From NCBI GenBank assembly GCA_019359325.1, contig JAHHHN010000024.1:29409-93408 (forward strand): 64,000 nt of DNA, written 5' to 3'. The position numbers and the translations under genes are program-made. Below the pieces are notes generated by a model, which saw only the letters and a list, made by a program, of their open reading frames with translations, was not told where the DNA came from and searched no databases. This DNA is from Mojavia pulchra JT2-VF2 (lineage in GTDB: Bacteria; Cyanobacteriota; Cyanobacteriia; Cyanobacteriales; Nostocaceae). Positions 20,389 through 29,172 of this stretch are shown here, piece after piece; positions within the stretch are counted from its first letter, which is position 1; each line of letters opens with the position of its first letter.

Positions 20389-20892
20389 ATGACAGCAAAA
20401 CCCCACTCGAAAATTCTCACAGAACTACTCAATCTGGAAGGAATGAAAGTAGAAAGTTACATTCATCATGAGGGAGTAGGAGTAATATTGCATTTAACAG
20501 CAGAATCGAAAAAATCTATCTGTCCTCAATGTGGAGAACTCAGCCAGAAAATACATCAAAATCACAGATATCTGGTGAAAGACTTACCATTAATGAGCCA
20601 ACCAGTATATTTGGATATAAATCGCCGACAATTCAAGTGTTGTGTCTGTAATAAACCATTCAGTGAAGAATTTAACTTTGTCAAAAAAAGAAGAACATAT
20701 ACTTGTCGATTTGCCAAAAATATTGTCAATCAAATTTTAAAAAATGATGTGAAGAATGTAGCACAAAGAAACAATGTCAGCCCAGAAGAGATTGAGACAA
20801 TGTTAAAAGACGCATCTCAAGACTTGATAGGCTCAAAGCCATCTGAGTTACAACGATTAGAAATAGGTCAAACAACCTTGTATCAAGGTTGA
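20389..20892 (+). pseudogene. ISL3-family transposase, N-terminal part only
   Basis: About 167 residues from ATG 20389 (AGAGAGGG just upstream). It has the ISL3 zinc ribbon (CPQCGELSQK ... CCVCNKPFSEEF), the DLPL segment and a helix-turn-helix region (IVNQILKNDVKNVAQRNNVS). Complete ISL3 transposases are about 400 aa and continue into a DDE domain; here the frame ends at LYQG and no catalytic part follows. No second copy or inverted repeat is evident. It could still bind DNA, but transposition is impossible from this copy. Confidence 0.75.
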
Positions 20893-21514
20893 GCTAAATA
20901 ACCAGAAAACAAGAACTTACTGACCTGTATGCGAATATAAGTCAGATAAATAGTAGTTATTGGCAGTTCTAAAAAGTAACAAGTTTTCAAACAACAATTA
21001 AAATTGCTGCCAACAAGTTTACTAAGTTTTATAAATTTAAAATTAGAAATTTAATTGTAGAAAATTTTAATTATTAATTTAGCATAACTAATACTGACGT
21101 AAAATTATTATTTTCATAATAATTTACAATTTGAATTGGGAATTTTCCGCCATCTTGTATAGACTTACAAGTAGGTCTTCTATCTTCCAGTAGACAAATT
21201 TATGGGTGTAAGAAAGACAAAATTTAGAAATTAGAAAACCTTCGTTTGAGACATCTAGTATTTTGTCAATAGTGTCAATTTAAGTCTGAAAAGTTTTTAG
21301 AGCTTGCCGCTAAATATAACCTGGTAATGAGGTATTTCTCAAACCTTTATCAAGTCTAGCTTTCAGTTTAAATTGACGCCGATAGTGTTTTTTAGCCCAC
21401 TATAAAGCACTCATATACTTTTGCGAGGACTGCTTTTTGAATTAACAAAGCAGACATTGTTAGTCAGCAATTCAGGAGCAATATTAGAAAATTATAAATA
21501 ACAAGTTGCTGACA
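20893..21514. other. Intergenic, about 620 bp, AT-rich
   Basis: Very AT-rich spacer. I see no remnant of the ISL3 catalytic domain and no RNA gene. It probably contains the promoter of the RTX gene, but I cannot place it. Confidence 0.35.
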
Positions 21515-21554
21515 TACTAGTACTTCATCTCTTCCTAGAGATGAAGTACTAGTA
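21515..21554. promoter_or_regulatory. Perfect 18-bp hairpin upstream of RTX gene
   Basis: TACTAGTACTTCATCTCT pairs perfectly with AGAGATGAAGTACTAGTA across a TCCT loop. It ends 42 nt before the RTX start codon, so it falls in the likely 5' leader or promoter. No U-run follows, so it is not a plain terminator. It may be an operator, an mRNA-stabilising or attenuating hairpin, or a repeat. Confidence 0.55.
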
Positions 21555-21596
21555 GCTCGATATTTTCTGAGAAATAGCCAATTAGGAGAAACTATC

Positions 21597-22925
21597 ATGG
21601 CAGTAACATGGATTCCAGGTCTAAATGGCGCAAATGTACCAACTAATGGCCCAGATATCGGTACTAGTAATGCAGCTTCTGATGTCTTAAATGGTCTTGG
21701 TGGGAATGATATTCTCAATGGTGGGGGTGGCAACGATACTCTCAATGGTGGGGATGGCAACGATACTCTCAATGGTGGTAATGGGAATGACCTTCTCAAT
21801 GGTGGGGCTGGCATCGACATTCTTAATGGTGGAATTGGCAGCGATACCCTAGTAGGAGATACTGGGAACGACATTTTCAATGGTGGGGCTGGCAACGACC
21901 GACTAATTTGGAATAACGGTGACGGCAGCGACATCATGAATGGCAATGGTGGCAGCGACGTGGTTGAGGTCAATGGCGCGGCAGTGGGCGACGTATTCCG
22001 CTTACAAGGGAACGGCGGCAATGCCATATTCGACCGGCTGAACTTGGTTCCATTCACCCTGACTGTTAATGGTGTGGAAAGTTTCGAGGTCAATGGACTT
22101 GGAGGCAATGATAGCCTCCAAATTGACAGCCTAGCAGGGACTGACGTAACTGCGGTTACTTTTACAGGCGGTGCCGGAAACGATACGCTTGATGGTAGCG
22201 GCACAGCTACACCGTTAACTGGCTTTGGTGATGAGGGCAACGACAGTCTTATTGGTGGGGCTGGCGCTGACATTCTCAATGGTGGAATTGGCGCTGACAT
22301 TCTCAATGGAGATGCTGGCAACGATGTTCTCAATGGAGATGCTGGCGCTGACATTCTCAATGGTGGGGCTGGTGCTGACATTCTCAATGGAGATGCTGGC
22401 GCTGACATTCTCAATGGTGGGGCTGGTGCTGACATTCTCAATGGTGGGGCTGGCACCGACAATCTCAATGGAGGGGCTGGTAACGATGTTCTCAATGGAG
22501 ATGCTGGTGCTGACAATCTCAATGGTGGTGCTGGCGCTGACATTCTCAATGGTGGGGCTGGTGCTGACATTCTCAATGGTGGGGCTGGCGCTGATGTGCT
22601 CGTAGGTGGACTGGGGTCAGATACCCTGACGGGCGGAACTGGGGCAGATACGTTTGTCTACCTCAGCAGCGCTGAGTCACCTGTTGGCGCAGGTTTACGT
22701 GACACAATCACAGACTTCATCAGTGGCGTCGACAAAATCGATTTGGGAGGAATCTATGGGCCTCCGCTCGTGTTCATTGGCGGTTTAGGCTTTGGTGGAG
22801 TTGGTCAAGTGCGATACGCCGACGGATTGTTGCAAGCCAATCTCCTAGGCGATGTAACCCCAGACTTTGAGATCCAATTGGCGGGTGCGCCAGTAATAAA
22901 TGCAGGTGATCTCATCCTCGCCTAA
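21597..22925 (+). CDS. RTX hemolysin-type calcium-binding repeat protein
   Basis: A 442-aa protein. After a short N-terminus (MAVTWIPGLNGANVP), residues 30-95 and 215-345 are classic RTX nonapeptides (GGAGNDTLNGGDGND), each turn binding calcium in a beta-roll. Between them lies a beta-rich block of about 120 residues without repeats. The end (TGADTFVYLSSAES ... DTITDFISGVDKIDL) is the M10/serralysin-type C-terminal segment that marks type I secreted RTX proteins. There is no enzymatic domain, so it may be a surface or matrix protein. The ATG has TAGGAGA upstream. The reverse strand is open across the repeats only because of composition. Confidence 0.88.
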   Translation: MAVTWIPGLNGANVPTNGPDIGTSNAASDVLNGLGGNDILNGGGGNDTLNGGDGNDTLNGGNGNDLLNGGAGIDILNGGIGSDTLVGDTGNDIFNGGAGNDRLIWNNGDGSDIMNGNGGSDVVEVNGAAVGDVFRLQGNGGNAIFDRLNLVPFTLTVNGVESFEVNGLGGNDSLQIDSLAGTDVTAVTFTGGAGNDTLDGSGTATPLTGFGDEGNDSLIGGAGADILNGGIGADILNGDAGNDVLNGDAGADILNGGAGADILNGDAGADILNGGAGADILNGGAGTDNLNGGAGNDVLNGDAGADNLNGGAGADILNGGAGADILNGGAGADVLVGGLGSDTLTGGTGADTFVYLSSAESPVGAGLRDTITDFISGVDKIDLGGIYGPPLVFIGGLGFGGVGQVRYADGLLQANLLGDVTPDFEIQLAGAPVINAGDLILA

Positions 22926-22987
22926 GTTGAAATCAAGGGTGAGTATGGTGGTTGGCCATGAAGATAGTCTAGTCATGGAAAACCACA

Positions 22988-23104
22988 ATGGCCAAGAAAC
23001 AGGCCGTTTCACTCACCCTCAAACAAAGACAGACACTGGATGTATTCACGACCAAATACAGAACTGCGGCTTACCAACTCAACCGCATTAACAATTCTCA
23101 GTAA
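22988..23104 (+). pseudogene. IS630-like transposase N-terminal remnant
   Basis: A 38-codon ORF starting MAKKQAVSLTLKQRQTLD and continuing TTKYRTAAYQLNRI. It resembles the first helices of IS630-family transposases (LTxxQRxxLExxxR ... YRLxxRAxI). It stops at once, with no catalytic domain following. The spacing to the RTX gene suggests an old insertion. Confidence 0.4.
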
Positions 23105-23118
23105 AATCTTAAACGTTT

Positions 23119-23154
23119 AAAAAAGAGCAATTATCATGATAATTGCTCTTTTTT
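23119..23154. terminator. 36-bp perfect palindrome, bidirectional terminator
   Basis: A perfect palindrome (AAAAAAGAGCAATTATCA and its complement), giving a stem flanked by an A-run and a T-run on both strands. It would terminate transcription from the RTX side and from the opposite direction. It lies about 190 nt after the RTX stop. Confidence 0.7.
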
Positions 23155-23337
23155 AGGTTCATTATATTGCTGTGAAGTTTATTCCCATCAGTAGATGACT
23201 GGAAGATGGTACTATTTCTAGTTCCTGGAGTAACTGCGGTTGGAGTCGATTCCATAGCTGGAACATGAATAAATTTAAGGGGAAAGCCAAACTGTAGGTG
23301 GCTTTTTTCAAAAAAATTGCCAAACAAGGAAAATCTC

Positions 23338-24896
23338 ATGACTCAATACGATTATGTAGTGATTGGTGCAGGATCGGCAGGCTGTGTTGTTGCTAATCGT
23401 CTGACCGAAGACGGTAAAACAACTGTGTTATTGCTGGAAGCGGGTGTTCCGGCTACCAAACCGGAGATCCAAGTTCCTGTACTCTGGACAAAACTATGGG
23501 GTACTGAGGTGGACTGGGCATATTTTACGGAAGAAGAACCGTATTTAAATAACCGCAAATTTTTTGTCCGCGTGGGAAAGTTTTAGGTGGCACCAGTTCA
23601 ATCAACGCTATGATTTATATTCGCGGCAATCGGCATGATTACGATCGCTGGCAGGAATTAGGCAATCTCGGTTGGAGTTACCAAGATGTGTTGCCATATT
23701 TCAAGAAATCTGAAAACCAGCAGCGAGGAACATCAGAATTTCACGGGGTCGATGGAGCGTTGACTGTGAGTGATCCCTTAGCGCCGAGCGTGACATCACA
23801 ACGATTTGTGGAAGCAGCCGTTGCACTTGGCTATGAGCGTAATCCTGACTTTAATGGTGCACAGCAGGAGGGAGCAGGACTTTATCAGTTAACTGTAAAA
23901 GAGGGTAAGCGGCAAAGTACTGCGGCTGCGTTCCTACTACCGATTCTCGATCGCCCCAATTTAACAGTCAGCACTGGTGCATTAGTCACGCGGTTACTAT
24001 TTGAAGGAACACGCACGGTGGGAGTAGAGTATCTGCACAATGAAACGATACACCAATCTTTTGTGAATCAGGAAGTGATTCTCAGTGCTGGCGCGTTAGA
24101 TTCCCCCAAGCTGCTGATGCTCTCTGGAATTGGAGATGCTGAACAACTGCGGGCGTTAGACATTCCTGTAGTTGTTGATTTGCCCGGTGTCGGTCAGAAC
24201 CTCCAAGATCACCTTCATGTCCCAGTGGCATATCAGGCAACTCAGGAGCTGCAACCTGCCCCAACCAGCAATATTGTGGAAGCTGGATTGTTCCTACATA
24301 CCGAAGGTCGTTTAGATGCTGCGCCTGATTTACAGTTTTTCTGTGGCCCTGTTTTGTGGACACCTCCTGCTTATCCCCGCGAAGGCCCAGGATTCTCAAG
24401 TACAGCCTGTTTGACCCAGCCCTACAGCCGTGGCAGTGTTAGTCTGCGTTCTGCTTCCCCCAAAGACCCACCCTTAATCCGGATGAACTATCTCCAGAGT
24501 GAATCCGATCTGCAACTAGCTTTTGCAGGACTCAAAATTAGCCGTCAGTTGTTACATTCAAGTGTATTTGATGAGTTCCGAGGCGAGGAAGTTGCTCCTG
24601 GTGCTGATGTATCTAGCGATGAAGCACTCCAAGTTTATATCCGGCAAGGTTGTAATACTGTATACCACCCTGTTGGCACTTGCAAAATGGGAACTGACTT
24701 AATGGCAGTGGTAGACCCCGAACTGCGGGTACATGGTGTTGAAGGATTGCGTGTTGTAGATGCATCAATTATGCCAACTATCACTACGGGAAACACAAAC
24801 GCACCCACAATTATGATTGGTGAAAAGGCAGCCGATTTGATTAAAGTCGCAGGTCGGGTTCCAGAGCAAGTGCCGTTAACAAGTGCGATCGCCTAA
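23338..24896 (+). pseudogene. GMC oxidoreductase (choline dehydrogenase-like), frameshifted
   Basis: An FAD-dependent GMC oxidoreductase of about 520 aa split into two frames. Part one (23338-23586) has the FAD Rossmann motif VVIGAGSAGCVVA and the ribose-binding EAG. Part two has the GMC signature 1 (GGTSSINAMIYIRGN), signature 2 (GALDSPKLLMLSGIG) and the C-terminal active-site region (YHPVGTCKMG ... DASIMPTITTGNTNAP). The frames join if the T run 23560-23565 had seven Ts instead of six, restoring KFFCPRGKVLGG. The start is ATG 23338 with AAGGA upstream. This may be a real inactivating mutation, a slippage-prone phase-variable site or a sequencing error; otherwise every motif is intact. Confidence 0.85.
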
Positions 24897-24928
24897 GCGC
24901 ACTGCACTTTGCGTAATCGCTTGACTAC

Positions 24929-25561
24929 CTAAAGCATGATCAAACCCAGCCTGACACCAACGGTCACAGCTTCGGTGCGGCTGGAGACACCAAGCTTTTG
25001 AAAAATAGATGAGATATGAAACTTCACCGTATGCTCGGAGATATGCAAGTGTTTGGCGATCGCTTTATTACTTATCCCAGAACCAAGCATTTCTAATACT
25101 TCAATTTCCCGTGGTGTCAGAGTTTGTACGGGAGTTGCCATGATTTTTTCTCGCATAGGCAACAACTCCACAGCATCTGGATGTAGCACTACCAAATCAT
25201 TTGCGATCGCAATCACAGCAGCGATAATTTCTGCTTCTGTACTATCACCAGGCAATATGCCTTGGACACCAGAACGCAGTGCCATCTCTAAGTCAATGGT
25301 TTCAAGTTCTTCAATAATAATCAGAAATCCCAAACTGTATTGCTCCTCTTGGATCAGCAGCAATTGTTCCCAGATTGATGGTTGCGGATTAGCACCCAAA
25401 TCTAGTAGCACCACATCGGGTTGTAATTGCCCAACTTCCCTGACCAAAACATCTAAGTTGGATGCACTCCCCACTACAGCCAACTGTGTATTGCTAGTCA
25501 CCACAGCTGACAAACCTGCCCGTACTATAGGAGAAGGGGCAACTACCATCACCCGGATCAT
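24929..25561 (-). CDS. LuxR/NarL-type regulator with degenerate receiver
   Basis: A 210-aa protein with an N-terminal receiver-like domain (1-120) and a C-terminal LuxR helix-turn-helix (LTPREIEVLEMLGSGISNKAIA ... HTVKFHISSIFQKLGVSSRT). The receiver has lost the acidic pair: the usual VDDHP reads VAPSP. The strand bearing the phospho-acceptor still has Asp (VVLLDLG), and the conserved Lys region reads GILPGD. So it may not be controlled by ordinary phosphorylation. Its ATG overlaps the stop of the upstream protease gene (ATGA), which makes co-translation likely. It probably regulates this operon or targets linked to the proteases, which is inference. Confidence 0.85.
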   Translation of the reverse strand: MIRVMVVAPSPIVRAGLSAVVTSNTQLAVVGSASNLDVLVREVGQLQPDVVLLDLGANPQPSIWEQLLLIQEEQYSLGFLIIIEELETIDLEMALRSGVQGILPGDSTEAEIIAAVIAIANDLVVLHPDAVELLPMREKIMATPVQTLTPREIEVLEMLGSGISNKAIAKHLHISEHTVKFHISSIFQKLGVSSRTEAVTVGVRLGLIML

Positions 25562-26388
25562 TTTGCCTCCACAGCAGTTTTCCCCGCAACATGGATAATG
25601 AATTGTTGCCCACCACGCAAGGCTTGTAAGGTTAGGGATTCGCTGTCGTTGCTTTGATGCAGATATTTGGCTAAGTCATCAAGTCTAGTAAATAGCCGCC
25701 CTGAAACTCCAATCAGCACATCACCGATTTGCACACCAGCAGTTTCTGCCGCACTACCAGACAGCACAGATAATACTAATAAACCAAACGTGCGTTGATC
25801 TACAAACACAGGTTGCAAAGTTACTCCTAGCTGCCGGCGACTGTGGCCACGCAAAAAACGGTTGACAGCCAAACTAGGGATAGCCACAGCCAAACCATTA
25901 ACAACCATCGTGTTGATTCCCACGACTCGACCGAGACAGTCGGCAAGCGGCCCCCCGGAATTGCCAGGGTACAATCGAATATTAGCCATGACTGCACGCT
26001 GATGATTAGCATGGATGATTCCTGTTGTCACCGCGCCACTATCAGCAAACGGATTTCCCACCGCTAAGACTAATTCACCTACTCGCAGTCCATCAGAATC
26101 ACCAATAGTTGCAATGTTTAAATTAGTTGCAGTAATTTTTAAGGCGGCTAAATCCTGCTGTGGGTCAAAGTGTGTACGCACAGCATCAAATACCCGCCCA
26201 TCAGACAATTGAACCGTTGCCTTATGGCTGGTTGCTACATGGGCATTAGTGATAATTAATCCGTCAGGTTGCCAAATTACGCCAGAACCAACTCCTTGAG
26301 AATTGCTTTGAACCTTGACTGTGGTGTGGCGTAACTTAGCAGCTAGTGCTGTTAATTCAGCAGTGAGGTTTGTAATTGTAGTGGTCAT
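25558..26388 (-). CDS. Trypsin-like serine protease with PDZ domain (HtrA-like)
   Basis: A 276-aa S1C-type protease. The catalytic triad is complete: His about residue 50 (ITNAHV), Asp about 79 (QQDLAAL), Ser about 144 (PGNSGGPL). A C-terminal PDZ domain covers about 185-270 (LGVTLQPV ... GVQIGDVLIGVSGRLF). No signal peptide is visible, so it may be cytoplasmic, unlike most Deg proteases. I placed the start at ATG 26388 (MTTTITNLTAEL); the longer frame upstream is read out of palindromic repeats. It sits between a pseudoprotease and the LuxR-type regulator, all on one strand. Confidence 0.85.
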   Translation of the reverse strand: MTTTITNLTAELTALAAKLRHTTVKVQSNSQGVGSGVIWQPDGLIITNAHVATSHKATVQLSDGRVFDAVRTHFDPQQDLAALKITATNLNIATIGDSDGLRVGELVLAVGNPFADSGAVTTGIIHANHQRAVMANIRLYPGNSGGPLADCLGRVVGINTMVVNGLAVAIPSLAVNRFLRGHSRRQLGVTLQPVFVDQRTFGLLVLSVLSGSAAETAGVQIGDVLIGVSGRLFTRLDDLAKYLHQSNDSESLTLQALRGGQQFIIHVAGKTAVEAK

Positions 26389-26435
26389 ATTGATTCTTAA
26401 AAAACTCTGCGTTACTCTGTCTTGAAAAGTTTGCT

Positions 26436-26518
26436 CAACGGGGGGAACCCCCGCACGCAACTTTTCGCTGCGCTTACTTTGCGTGACGGCAGTCGCTACA
26501 ACGGGGGGAACCCCCGCA
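26436..26518. repeat. Two copies of a G/C hairpin repeat
   Basis: CAACGGGGGGAACCCCCGCA occurs at 26436-26455 and again at 26499-26518, each able to form a GGGGG/CCCCC hairpin. They lie in the spacer between the two protease-like genes and could weaken transcript continuity there. Confidence 0.6.
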
Positions 26519-26574
26519 ACGCGCTGCCTCCCCTTTGCGTTAAAAAAAGCTACGAACTGGTAAGCGGTACTCAA

Positions 26575-27561
26575 TTAACGGGAATGCGGCGAACCCCTCC
26601 TACCTCCTCTTCCTCTCCTGTGATGGGAGGGATGAGGAATGTCAGCATCAGATTCTTCAGTTATAGGACGTTCACCAATTGCGATCGCTAACTCAATTAA
26701 CGCCCCACCACGCACAACTTGTACTGGCACAGTTTTACCAACGCGATCGCTACTATTAAGTAGCGCCATAACATCACCTGTATCACTTACAGTTGTGCCG
26801 TCAAATGAAACTAATACATCCCCAAGCAGCACACCTGCATTCTCAGCTGGGCCACCTGGCTCGACATTCACAACAATCACACCGATATCAGAAGTTAAAT
26901 TTAAGGCTGTTTTCAAGTTATTTGGCAAGCGTACAGGTTGCATTCCCACACCCAAATAGCCTCGTGAAATATGCCCTTTTGCTACCAATTGGTCAACCAC
27001 ACGATTAACTGTAGCAACAGGAATAGTTAAAGCTGTGCCGCGTCGTCCTGATGTATTCATTCCTACCACATAACCTGCGGCATCTACCAGTGGGCCGCCT
27101 GCAAAGCCGGGATAAAGGATAATATCTGGGCGGATGTATTGGTCAATATTACCACCGCTCATACTCCGCCATGCACCACTAACCACACTCACAGCACCCA
27201 AAACCGCCCGTAAATCACCTTCGTTACTTCTTGCCAGTCCCAACACCAAATGACCGACTTTGAGTGTCGTCGCATCGCCAATTTTCGCTATGGGGATTTC
27301 TACATTTTGGAGTTGGAAGACAGCTACATCGGTGCTAGAATCATGACCCAAATGTGTAGCTTCTACAGTGCGACCATCTGATAACGTAACGGTTATTTCG
27401 TCATAACGCTGAAGCGTCTCATCAGAAGTAACAATGATACCATTACGCCAGTGAATTCCACTTGAGGAAACACGCGTACCAGCATTCACTGCAACCACAG
27501 CACTTCCAGCTTGCTCTACCGTATCGGCTAAACTGTTGGACAAAGCCAGTAATGAGGACAT
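26575..27561 (-). CDS. Catalytically dead HtrA-like protein with PDZ domain
   Basis: A 328-aa protein aligning along its length with the next gene's protease plus a PDZ domain (about 205-290, YLGVGMQPV ... GVLLGDVLVSFDG). Two of three triad residues are gone: the His position reads TSDET where the neighbour has TNAHV, and the Ser motif reads PGFAGGPL instead of PGNSGGPL. Asp is kept (STDVAVF). It cannot be a serine protease but may bind substrates or regulate its neighbour. The tail is His/Arg/Gly-rich. There is no signal peptide. ATG 27561 with GGAG upstream is preferred over the TTG before it. It is first in a three-gene set. Confidence 0.85.
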   Translation of the reverse strand: MSSLLALSNSLADTVEQAGSAVVAVNAGTRVSSSGIHWRNGIIVTSDETLQRYDEITVTLSDGRTVEATHLGHDSSTDVAVFQLQNVEIPIAKIGDATTLKVGHLVLGLARSNEGDLRAVLGAVSVVSGAWRSMSGGNIDQYIRPDIILYPGFAGGPLVDAAGYVVGMNTSGRRGTALTIPVATVNRVVDQLVAKGHISRGYLGVGMQPVRLPNNLKTALNLTSDIGVIVVNVEPGGPAENAGVLLGDVLVSFDGTTVSDTGDVMALLNSSDRVGKTVPVQVVRGGALIELAIAIGERPITEESDADIPHPSHHRRGRGGRRGSPHSR

Positions 27562-27778
27562 CAAAATTTCTCCACCAAAGTTCTTACTCTGCTCTTATGG
27601 TGTCGTGATTTACTCATGAGCGGCATCAGAAAATTGGGGAGAATTCACCCTATAAAAATGGCTAGTACCTTTACGAAGCGTAGCGGTTTCAGAAATTTTC
27701 CAATGGGTGGCTTATTTACGCCGTGCTGTACTATAGCAATCCGGTCAAGGTGGATGCAATTATTACTCATTCGAGTTC

Positions 27779-28170
27779 GGAACTCGGAACTTCGTGCTTG
27801 GAACTCGGAACTTCGTGCTTGGAACTCGGAACTTCGTGCTTGGAACTCGAAACTTCGGACTTAGAACTCGGAACTTCGGACTTAGAACTCGGAACTTCGG
27901 ACTTAGAACTCGGAACTTCGTGCTTGGAACTCGGAACTTCGTGCTTGGAACTCGGAACTTCGTGCTTGGAACTCGGAACTTCGTACTTAGAACTCGGAAC
28001 TTCGTGCTTGGAACTCGAAACTTCGGACTTAGAACTCGAAACTTCGGACTTAGAACTCGGAACTTCGGACTTAGAACTCGGAACTTCGTGCTTGGAACTC
28101 GGAACTTCGTGCTTGGAACTCAAAACGTCGAGTTCGGAACTTGAAATGTCGTGCTTGGAACTTGGAACCT
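27779..28170. repeat. 21-bp minisatellite, about 18-19 copies
   Basis: Tandem units of GAACTCGGAACTTCGTGCTTG and variants (TTCGGACTTA, TTCGTACTTA, CTCGAAACTTCGG). Three variant types alternate in a higher-order pattern, so segments of several units were copied together. The last three units are more diverged. Each unit itself repeats GAACT. The 21-bp length keeps several frames open on both strands, but there is no start signal, so I treat it as non-coding. Confidence 0.9.
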
Positions 28171-28219
28171 TAACCCGCATTTCTCACAAGCTTGAGGGGA
28201 AGAAGGGGCAGAGGGGAAA

Positions 28220-28250
28220 GTACAGACGCGATTAATCGCGTCTCTTGTAC
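28220..28250. repeat. Palindromic repeat (AGACGCGATTAATCGCGTCT)
   Basis: A perfect 20-bp palindrome at 28224-28243 inside GTAC borders (28220-28223 and 28247-28250). It resembles interspersed repeats seen widely in cyanobacterial spacers. It lies between the minisatellite and hspA, and no gene is associated. Confidence 0.5.
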
Positions 28251-28418
28251 AACAACTCTCCCCTGCTCCCCTGCTCCTCTGCTGCCCTAATTTACTATCT
28301 TTGAATGCAACTCGGTATGAATTGGTATGATTTAGGGCTGACATATCAAACAAAAATGCCCGGTTACATAAGAGCAACCAGGCTAAGATTAAGGTTATTA
28401 AAATTAGCAGATTTGAAT

Positions 28419-28448
28419 TAGCAATTAGCTGTAGATAGCTAATTGCTA
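28419..28448 (-). terminator. Stem-loop after hspA
   Basis: A perfect 12-bp stem (TAGCAATTAGCT / AGCTAATTGCTA) with a 6-nt loop, 10 nt beyond the hspA stop codon on the minus strand. Only a weak U-rich tract follows, so efficiency is uncertain. Confidence 0.5.
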
Positions 28449-28458
28449 GAAAATTATA

Positions 28459-28908
28459 CTAGGAAGCAGATTGCAGATTTACTTTGACAACTTTGTTCTT
28501 TTCCGCTTCAGCTTTAGGTAATGTCAAATTCAAAATGCCATCTTTGTATTCTGCGGTCACCTTGGTGTTTTCGATCCGAGTAGGTAAAGGAATCACGCGC
28601 TGGAATTTACCATATTGAAATTCACTCTTCGTAACGCCTTTTTCTTCAGTCTTAGCTTCAGACTTCCGCTCACCACTGATATAAACAGCTTTTTCAGTGA
28701 CTTGCAAATCTACATTTTTAGCATCAATTCCTGGTAGCTCTAGCTTCAAGTGAAGAGCATCTGTAGTTTCTTGTAACTCAGCAGCAGGAACTCTAATAAA
28801 GTCTCTTTCAGCAACAGTAGATGGGAGCATATCTTCGTCAAACAAGCGATTCAGTTGATTTTGTAGGGTTGTCAATTCTTGCCAGGGATTCCAACGTACT
28901 AATGCCAT
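28459..28908 (-). CDS. hspA: Small heat shock protein, Hsp20 family
   Basis: A 149-aa ATP-independent holdase. It has a short N-terminal arm (MALVRWNPWQELTTLQ), an alpha-crystallin domain about 40-140 (ELPGIDAKNVDLQV ... YKDGILNLTLPK, with the A-x-x-x-G-x-L motif) and a short C-terminal extension. It binds unfolding proteins in the cytoplasm and at thylakoids during heat and light stress. GAGGTGGAG lies just upstream of the ATG. I found no CIRCE element in the upstream spacer, so other heat-responsive control is likely. Confidence 0.93.
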   Translation of the reverse strand: MALVRWNPWQELTTLQNQLNRLFDEDMLPSTVAERDFIRVPAAELQETTDALHLKLELPGIDAKNVDLQVTEKAVYISGERKSEAKTEEKGVTKSEFQYGKFQRVIPLPTRIENTKVTAEYKDGILNLTLPKAEAEKNKVVKVNLQSAS

Positions 28909-29172
28909 ATCTCCACCTCGTATAAAAGAGTTTATTTAGTAATCGATTGAGGATTAAATCCTTGCTTTGTTCTTATAGTATTGAAAAACTAAATTAGGAT
29001 AAATTCGGTTTTCTTCACCGAGTTAATGATGATTGCCGAACCAAAATATTACCTGATAAAAGTACGGTTAAATCTATTTATTATGTTCGGTAAACCCAAC
29101 CACAAATTTAAAATTTTAATTAGTGTAGTGTGGGCAATGCTACGTGCTTGAATTACAAATTACGAATTACTA

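Noticed and set aside
21464..22576. 370-aa minus-strand ORF rich in RMSAPAPPL repeats
   Set aside because: It is the antisense of the RTX repeats; the 27-bp unit keeps the reverse frame open. It has no ribosome binding site or family.
26389..26574. 62-residue N-terminal extension of the active protease
   Set aside because: The extension is translated from palindromic repeats, and a sound ATG lies at 26388 just before the domain.
27779..28170. CRISPR array
   Set aside because: Units are directly adjacent with no spacers, and no cas genes are near.
27723..28235. ORFs reading ELGTSCL repeats and their antisense
   Set aside because: They arise from the 21-bp minisatellite, whose length is a multiple of three. 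There is no start signal, and several frames are open at once.
28909..29172. CIRCE operator for hspA
   Set aside because: I looked for TTAGCACTC-N9-GAGTGCTAA upstream of hspA and did not find it.
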